A stretch of DNA of 64,000 nucleotides from Saturnia japonica (taxonomy: Eukaryota > Arthropoda > Insecta > Lepidoptera > Saturniidae). The stretch spans positions 2,039,190-2,103,189 of the forward strand of contig CM065311.1 in NCBI GenBank assembly GCA_033032175.1. Direction: 5' to 3'. Shown in pieces: positions 56,977 through 64,000 of this stretch. The stretch's first letter is position 1, and the number at the start of each line of letters is the position of its first letter. Both the position numbers and the translations under genes were made by a program. The notes beneath the pieces were generated by a model. It was not told the DNA's origin. It saw only the letters and a program-made list of their open reading frames with translations, and did no database searches.

Positions 56977-57640
56977 AATAAAATTAAAGTGTCTGTTTGT
57001 ACTTTCAAAATAAAGAGCTTTATACTGAATTCATATAAAAGTATATACGATACGTATAACAAAACACCCATTTATAAAATTTGTGTCTGACTGTCTGTTT
57101 GTTCCAGGTAATATCCGAAAATGTTGTACCGATTTTGACGGGTCTTTCACTAGTAGATAGCTGATTTTATAGGGAGTAACTTAGGCTACTTTTATTGTAG
57201 AAAAATAATTAGGGTTCAGCACAAATAAAAAAATACTGGTCATGGTGAATCAATTCTGGCGTTTATATGGCATACGCTGAGTAAACCATAAGAGATATAG
57301 CAAACTAATGTACTCAATAATTGTAGACATTAAAAAGTACCACAAAAAAGTCAGCAAGAGTATATATCTATCTTTTAATGAACGCCCACATCTTTAAAAT
57401 AGCCGGAAGCGTGGAAAGAAGATTCGCGGGGGCATTTGTATTATTTGTATTTTTATTGGGTTAAACACTTTAATATTCCATTAAAAATGATAAACCATGT
57501 ACAAAGCTTTAATCACGTTTTATTAGTTCACCATAGACAATATTACAACCTTTTTCCTACAGATTACTTAGTCATACTATAGATTACATTTACTTTATTT
57601 ATTATTACAACATTCTGTAGTAGGTACACGTGAGCGAAGC
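56977..57640 (+). repeat. Dispersed element family 5, copy 3 (interrupted)
   Basis: Collinear with 38650-39150 up to GCGGGGGCATT at about 57436. It resumes at CATTCTGTAG at about 57601 and ends CACGTGAGCGAAGCTAGT, so about 160 bp of foreign AT-rich sequence sits between. Confidence 0.7.
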
Positions 57641-58608
57641 TAGTATGTAATAAAACTGCTTCAAGAGAAATGTATTCTTTGTTTTCATTCATCACTACTG
57701 TTTCTTTAGACGTAAGCTATAAAAAAATACGAATGGAGTGTGAAGTCTTTTTTATATACTTGCAGTTAGTATTTTGAGTCTTGGCCGACCGTAGCTATTA
57801 CTTCTATACAAATTGGTTTTAATCTCTGTTGTTGTAATAAACCATAAGCAGTACTATACATGGCAACCTCAGTGATTGGTACTTTTGTCTTTTATTCAAA
57901 ATATTTTATAGAGTTATATATAATATTGGAACTAAATATTATTAGAATTTACAAGACTATACCTGGCAACACTTAGCTTTACGTTAAAGTGACAGTTTTT
58001 TCTTTTAGATTTTTTTTTAAAACATCGCAAATTGGCTTTATGTTTTTTAGAAAAAGTTTAGGGAAAAAATGGTTTTCGCATAACGTAGGTATAAACTTGT
58101 TATAAAATTTCTTTGGCTATACTATTTGTATTTGGCTGGTTTTGGTAACATTAAAAAGTTTACATTAAAAATAAAAAAGTTGTTTCCCGCTATTTCTTTC
58201 ATGAATTTAAAAGTGGTAAACAAATAGCTACTAGGGCCTATTAAGTTTAATAGCAAACTAGATTTGACATCAGAGGCTTTAAAACACAATCAACTGCTTA
58301 TGACATTTGCGTCAAGCATCGGCGCGGTTGACGGGTCCACATTAAAGAGATAAATAACTCTACTGGCGGTCTTGCATGTTCCATTGTGAACTTAATTTAT
58401 ATTACTATTTACACTTAATCACTATTATTTCACGGTAATAAACATTGTTTCGACTATTTAAACTAATATTTCGTTCGAACCGACTGCGCCATGTTGTGAA
58501 TGAAATACGTGTTCGTGCAAGATCTGTTTTTGTTATTCTTACCCTCCTCAACATACAATATACAACGATATATACTCTTTCATTCAATGTGATCGGTAGA
58601 GTAGTTGT

Positions 58609-58610
<2 letters not shown>
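57641..58610. other. Spacer
   Basis: AT-rich. Short frames at 58405-58587 and 58445-58600 have no recognisable motifs. Confidence 0.4.
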
Positions 58611-58611
<1 letters not shown>

Positions 58612-58643
<32 letters not shown>

Positions 58644-59530
58644 CTGACTACACTGTTAGCCTTAGGGGCCCTATCGTCAAACAGAGCCGCTGCGGCTTTT
58701 ACAGCTTCACCGGACTTGGGGGCGAGCGCTTAGGGCACTCAGCCGCGAAAGTTTGTGACGACCCGCACGAGGGTGCCAGAGTGGCCGAACCTCGGCTCGG
58801 GCGGTCGTCGCGAATGCGACAAAGTCGCGATCTAACTAATTCCCTAATCTTAGGAGAATTCGAGCTAACTAATATATACTCATATGCACGTTCCCCTCCT
58901 CCTGGGAGGAAGGAGTGGACCATGCGTATGTGTATTTAATAATCGGAATGGTTTTTCTACATTAACTAGCGCAATAGTCTAACTAGCGCAAAAAAAGAAA
59001 AAAAAAGGTCCCTTACAGAACCTATGTACCTGTGTGGTGTGCACGTGTGTGTGTGTTCATACGTGTGTAATGTTGTGTGTGGGTAACTAAGTGTTGCACG
59101 TATAGTGTCACTTTGTATCGCGCGGGCGGCTGCCTGACCCAAGGGCTTCACACCGAGGAACGGACCTAGGCTTGGGTTGCCGCTAGAGAGGGTGGACGTG
59201 ACGGGTGTGCGGGAGCGAAGTTGACCGCCCGTCCTCTGCGGAGAGAACGGTGGTTACGCGGGCGTGGGCGGTGGCACGCTCTGTTTGGAGAGACGGTGTC
59301 GGCGTAGAACGCGTTAGCTTTTTCGGTTTGGTCGGGCGGGTCAGTGAATATATTACGCGGCCGGCGTTTTCTCCGGCAGGCGTTGGGGTCGGGAACATAA
59401 GAAGCTGCCGCTTTTATTAAGGGGTTCGCGTGGTTCGACGCGGTGTCGAAATACGAGCGAGAAAGGTGTTTGGCGTATGCATGTATCGAGGGAAGGTCCA
59501 TATCTCTATGGAGATCCTCCATACGAACAA
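58612..59530 (-). mobile_element. 5'-truncated Jockey-like LINE, antisense copy
   Basis: Poly(T) at 58612-58639, then the reverse complement of the same 3' UTR as 25374-25880. The C-terminal part of ORF2 (about 118 residues from DLHRDMDLPSIHAYAKHLSR to SLAATQA, frame 59522-59166) is open. It differs from 23740-25904 at several residues, so it is a separate insertion. No clear target duplication found. Confidence 0.9.
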
Positions 59531-60800
59531 ATGAATCTACCCCATTAGATGTTCTTTATATTTATGCCCCGATAGTAGTCAGGTATTTGAAAAAAGCTAA
59601 ATACGACACTCAAATATACCCGAACGCGTTTTAGAACATGTCTTGACTACAATAAACTTATTTTGACGGTAGATATCTGTATATATGTTTGTTTAATGAC
59701 GTTGATAAGAAGTGTCGAATTACATCTTTAATAGGTTCATTAATTAATTTTTTGTTTTAAATGTGTGTGTTTACAAATTTTTATAGTATTTCTGTATATT
59801 TTGGTACCCCCTACCCCCTTCTAACTGATAAAACCCGCGCGGAGTCGGTAGAAGATCGCTGTTAAATAAACCTAGTCTTGTATACCTGCGGTGAGTAGGG
59901 TTTCAAGAGCTCTTCGAGGAGGTGGGTTCAAGCTCGGCAACGCGCTGGTGATACCTTATATGGTACCTAATACCAGTACCACTTACAGACCACTTGTCAA
60001 TGATAGAGATAAAGGCTGGGGTCCTTTTTACGCTTAAACAATTTGTATTAAATAATTTTACTTTATTTTTTTATCCAATAAAAATATAATAGTTTCGCCT
60101 ACTATATATATATTTTTTAAATATATTAGTCGGGTGCCTAATATAGTAGGATACTATATTATATAGTAGGGTTGGTCATTTTCACCCTGACACCGATTGA
60201 ATACTAAATATACACCGGCTAATACCAAAACACGACAGGCTTAGCCGTACCACTATGGTATGCCGACATGGTAAGTGTTACACGTAGTGTATGGTGGTCG
60301 CGATCCTGTCAGATACGTCCTAGTATCCAGCATTATGAATTTAATAAACTAGTCTCTAACTTTTAATTAATATTAATCATAATACATAAAAGTTAAAACG
60401 ATTCAATGAACTGAAAAAGTTCAATATTTAAATTGCAACAAGTATTCCCGGAGGCCTGTAACTGAAGGCGCCGCGCCGCGCCGTGCAGCGGCAAGTCTAG
60501 GCTAGCCCGGGAGGGCTGTATCGACCGACCTCACGGAACCGCTACTACGAGCCACTAGCTGTTGAGTCACGTCGAGTCAAGTCGATTCGTGTCGGTACTC
60601 AGGGATTCTAGTACTCGAAGTACACTACAAAATTAAAGGGCCTATCAGATTTCTTTGGATAGTTTCGTGATTTTTTTTCCATTGCCATCCCGATATACTT
60701 GGATCACATCATAAGCAAATAGGTAATGACAAAATTCAGAAAAGTGCTTAAGCGTCTGCAATAGCCTAGACTTGTCATTGCGAGTTGCATTGCGTCACGA
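59531..60800. other. Spacer with AT palindromes
   Basis: Repeated ATATAGTAGG and CTACTATATA motifs at about 60098-60172 form imperfect palindromes. GCGCCGCGCCGCGCCG at about 60469. No gene. Confidence 0.4.
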
Positions 60801-60805
60801 CAGAT

Positions 60806-61135
60806 TTTTTTTCGATCTGACTATACTGTTAGCCATAAGGGCCCTGAAGCCTCAGATGACTTTTACAGCTTCACTGGGCTTGAAGGCGAACGCTCAAGGT
60901 ACTCAGCCGCGAAAGCAACAAGCTCAAGGGTGTCAAAGTGGCCGAACCACAGCTTGGGCTGTTTATACAACATTGCGATCTGTCTAATTTCCTATGTGTA
61001 ATTATGTCTAACTATACATATGTACAAGTCTCTTCTCTGTGGGAGGACGAAAGAAACATGCGTATGTATATTTAGTAATCGGCCAATTTTGGTCTACACT
61101 ATTTAGCCAAAAAAAGAAAAAAGGTTCTTTATGAA
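60806..61135 (-). mobile_element. Old Jockey-like LINE 3' UTR copy
   Basis: A short T-run (60806-60813) followed by GACTATACTGTTAGCCATAAGGGCCCT, then TTTTACAGCTTCACTGGGCTTG, GCCGCGAAAG and CATGCGTATGT, all diverged from the 3' UTR at 25374-25880. 5'-truncated in the UTR. Confidence 0.75.
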
Positions 61136-62145
61136 TTGCACTAACTGATTTATAAATAATTTAAACAATTTGGTCTTTCATTATTTTGTAAATCTAAGCT
61201 AAAAATAGGGTAAGAGAATATTTGCTAGGCTTGCATACAAAATCTCCAATAATTTAAAAAATTAACAATGAATGTTTAATGTTCATATTTTATTAATATT
61301 ACAAGTAATATATCGATAATATAAAATTAAATAAACGCACCTCTTTACACAAACGTTTAACAAAGGATTCATAAAGACGAGCCACTTGAGTACCCTTCGG
61401 CCGTAAAGGTTCATCTTTTTAAATGTCATTGACCCCATGTGCGATATCAAATGTTCGTTTCAAAGTCTAACTTCTTTGTGTCAGTGATTCTAAACTGTTA
61501 TTACATTTATGCTTTGTTATATTATAGATGATAATTATATTCCTACTATAAATATAGCTACTTTATAAAAATGAAAAAATCTCGACGTGACGCCATGACA
61601 GAGACGACTGTCTCTGACTGTCTGTCGAGTTGATGTACAAATTTCATGAGAGTTGTAATAAAAACCTAAACTTAACCTAATTTTACCTAACTACTATACC
61701 TAAATTTGCTTTAATATTGAAGATTACTTACCAATTGATGATTTTAATCCAAGAAACAGACGAATTTCTCACACTAAACAATAACTGGCCAAAGTTTTTA
61801 CGCAACAAACGCAGACTGGCAGCGCATTTACGGCGGTTTACAACAGAATTACTTATAAACAAAATGTCTGCCCCAAAATATTTGATTTTTTGTACTAAAG
61901 TTGGTCCTTTTCTTTCGTTCTTATGATACATAAGTTAGAATAGGTCAGATATGGTTTTTTAATGAAATCCTAGCTTATAGAAGAGTAGGTATCGATGGCG
62001 GGAGTAGGCACCGTGCCAACTTCCGGTATTTTTTGACAGGTGTAAGTAAGGAGATCTGAAGCCAAGAGACAGGCTAAGGTAGTTGTGTTCTTTTTTTGTT
62101 CACTGTACCAGGACCCGACAATGACGTCACCGCGCTCAGGTCTCA
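61136..62145. other. Spacer
   Basis: No gene supported. Frames at 61717-61931 on both strands lack motifs. Confidence 0.4.
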
Positions 62146-62149
62146 ACTT

Positions 62150-62400
62150 ATCGCTCACGAGTAGTATGTGCGAATGCGGCGCAGCTATATGTTAGGATCG
62201 AGTGGACACATGCTTAAGCTTATGTCTCAGGGATATTTTATTGCCGAGCATAGCAAGGGATGAAAGCTGCCCAGGACCACAGACAACTATACGGACATCT
62301 GTATTGGAGTTAAGTCTATTGTCGAGGGTGATACCCAGATATTCCGTCTGGGTGGCCCAAGGGATTGGGACACCGAAAAGGTGATCACGCTAGCAGTTAA
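62150..62400 (-). pseudogene. Jockey-like LINE RT C-terminal scrap
   Basis: Minus-strand reading gives LFGVPIPWATQTEYLGITLD, then a decayed stretch, then KISLRHKLKHV and LTYSCAAFAHTTRE, parallel to TKYLGVTLDSRL, STRHKLTLYK and LTYSCAVFAHMSE in 23740-25373. Several frame changes. Older than the other copies. Confidence 0.75.
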
Positions 62401-62648
62401 ATCCGATTGAAGCTCATTATCACTATTATGACTCACCAAATTTACACAAAGCACTTTTAGTTGACGAAAACTCCGTTGCCGTCCAATTTACAGCTAAGAT
62501 ATGATTTTGAAAAATTTTTCTGTACTGAATACTTGCGTTTGACCAATACCAGTTATAGCAATAACATTATAACGCATTTACTGCTTTTCGATGCAAAACT
62601 CTATTTTACCAATGAGCATTCAGCACGAGAATCTTAAAGCGTATTAAT

Positions 62649-62933
62649 TCATCTTTGTGTTGTAACTCGTAACGTGCTCGATGGTGGTTCCACGTTACTG
62701 GCATCTAGGCGCTGCTCACTCCACTCTCCATCGTTGGCCGGCACGGCTCTGTCTCCCAAATATTTATAGTAGTACAGCAAATTGACGGCACTGTACCTAA
62801 TAGAAAGCACAATGGAATACAACCACAGAGTCACACACACCAATCTACAATCCATCGCCGGCCTGCTCAAATGTCTCTTCACATTATCTTTGAAGGACTC
62901 CATGTTGTAGGAAGAAGGGAACACACCGGCCAA
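62649..62933 (-). pseudogene. LINE ORF2 C-terminal fragment
   Basis: Minus-strand frame begins AGVFPSSYNMESFKDNVKRH and continues with LWLYSIVLSIRYSAVNLLYY. The first part has the style of the extreme C terminus of non-LTR polyproteins. A related scrap lies at 3095-3235. Confidence 0.5.
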
Positions 62934-62939
62934 TGTACA

Positions 62940-64000
62940 GGTCCGCAGTTTTATAGTACAACAAATTCAGGACGTAGCTAACTTATCTTGAACACGTAGT
63001 AGCGGTAAATAACTGTAGATAGTACGGATGAATGAGCATGAAGCTCGTTTTGGAATATTGACGAGTAAAAATAGAAATGTACGGGATACGTGTTATGTAT
63101 TTTTAGAAAATATAAATTTTTAGATATCCTATTCTACACTATTAGCTTTAGAACACGTTGGAGTAAAAGTGTAATCTACGGTCAAAATAACGCAACTTCC
63201 GCCAAATGACATTATTGAAGAAGCTACTATGAAATACGATTATTAAAATATAAGCGACTATAATAACTCCTGGACTGCACCTCATTATATTTTTTCTCGT
63301 TTTAAAGATTTTAACGTTATGACCATCTTCCAATCAACCTTACCTGATGTTAAATGATGATGTTGGCCAAAATAGTAAAGTATAGTGGGAAGGCTGGATC
63401 TCAAGTGCAGCTGCCGGAGAACACACCTAAAATATTCGCTTCGCGATAAATTTTGCTTTTACTTTATTATTGATAGCTAACTTCATCATGTTGTTGACAC
63501 GCGAAAAAGATTTAAAAAGTTATTTTTTTATTGTTGCGTATAAAGAACATATCTCAATTTAAAATTCGTATGGATAGTCAAAATCACACATCGCATCACT
63601 GATCAAATCAAAAAAGTTTTAATTTTAAGCGTCAAATCCCATGACTTTTACAGTTGGAGTCAAATCACATGACTTTTACATTTGGAGTCAAATCAAATGA
63701 CTTTTATAGTTGGAGTCAAATTATATACCTTTTTATAACTCATACGTAGTAAACAATAACTCAATGATTGTGGGTGATCCTTAGAAGACAGATATATGCA
63801 GTCGCTGACTTTTTGTAGATTTTTTAAGATCTACAATTATGTACTACAATAATTTAATATGATTTACTAAGCGTAACTTAAAGCGTAAAGTGATAGCTTT
63901 TTCTAAAATATAAGTAGGAAGCCTAAATTACTTCTTATAACATCAGCTGTCGCCAGTGAAAGTTATCTATTATTCTATCTATCTATTTATTTACTTAAAT
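62940..64000. other. Terminal spacer
   Basis: AT-rich with a short tandem motif at about 63628-63720 (GGAGTCAAATCACATGACTT type, about three units of 37 bp). No gene. Confidence 0.45.
63340..63425. repeat. Dispersed repeat family 1, short copy
   Basis: Contains ACCTGATGTTAAATGATGATG-like sequence, then GGCTGG, then AGTGCAGCTGCCGGAGAACAC, matching the family seen at 365-660. Confidence 0.45.

Noticed and set aside
58445..58939. 164-residue plus-strand frame
   Set aside because: It runs through the poly(T) and the antisense LINE 3' UTR; no protein motifs.

Overview
The window looks like accessory, transposon-rich chromosomal DNA from a moth or butterfly (Lepidoptera). It is AT-rich with GT-AG introns. 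It carries a tandem family of digestive serine proteases of the lepidopteran alkaline-trypsin type, plus repeat families typical of this order: tRNA-derived SINEs, Jockey-like and RTE-like LINEs, mariner/Tc1 elements, and TE tails with a 'gaagccgcgggcacagctagt'-type signature. Nothing looks bacterial. All protein assignments rest on reading motifs by eye; no database was searched.

Host genes. Three four-exon serine protease genes lie head-to-tail on the minus strand: A (7952-12412, 255 aa), B (13881-17208, 254 aa) and C (35083-37193, 254 aa). Exon phases are identical, and exon sizes are 49/166/256 or 259/294 nt. Each has a signal peptide, an Arg|Ile activation site, the His/Asp/Ser triad, and a shared proximal promoter of TATA box, CAATCRATTAA element and paired GATA motifs. 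B and C keep Asp189 (trypsin). A has Gly at that position, so it should not cleave after Lys/Arg. Between B and C lie remains of at least one and probably two dead paralogs: an isolated 166-nt exon 2 (29838-30003), and a 3'-flank remnant (31011-31058 and 32592-32754) that stops where the stop codon should be. The ancestral array was therefore larger.

Region by region. 1-7.9 kb: interspersed repeats and SINEs, no host gene seen. 7.9-12.5 kb: gene A, with a LINE scrap in intron 3 and a broken Tc1 element in intron 2. 12.6-12.9 kb: mariner relic. 13.6-17.35 kb: gene B. 17.57-28.24 kb: a 3.3-kb segment (X) present twice, nearly identical, separated by an antisense 5' piece of a Jockey-like LINE; the second copy is split by a 5'-truncated sense LINE (23740-25904) with a target-site duplication. 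28.6-29.7 kb: a 1-kb insertion ending in the same LINE tail. 29.8-34.8 kb: fossil protease pieces, a nine-copy 88-bp minisatellite and TE remnants. 34.8-37.35 kb: gene C. 37.4-64 kb: no convincing protease. This part holds a TIR-complete mariner with DD41D spacing (48454-49756), a TIR-complete Tc1 (51094-52635), many LINE/SINE/MITE fragments, a possible two-exon orphan gene (54656-55224), and a degraded viral-type superfamily 1 helicase segment (55423-56030) that looks like an endogenous viral element.

The three proteases are presumably larval midgut digestive enzymes sharing GATA-type gut control, with A having diverged in specificity. The rest of the window is mostly a record of transposon insertion, duplication and gene death inside and beside this array.
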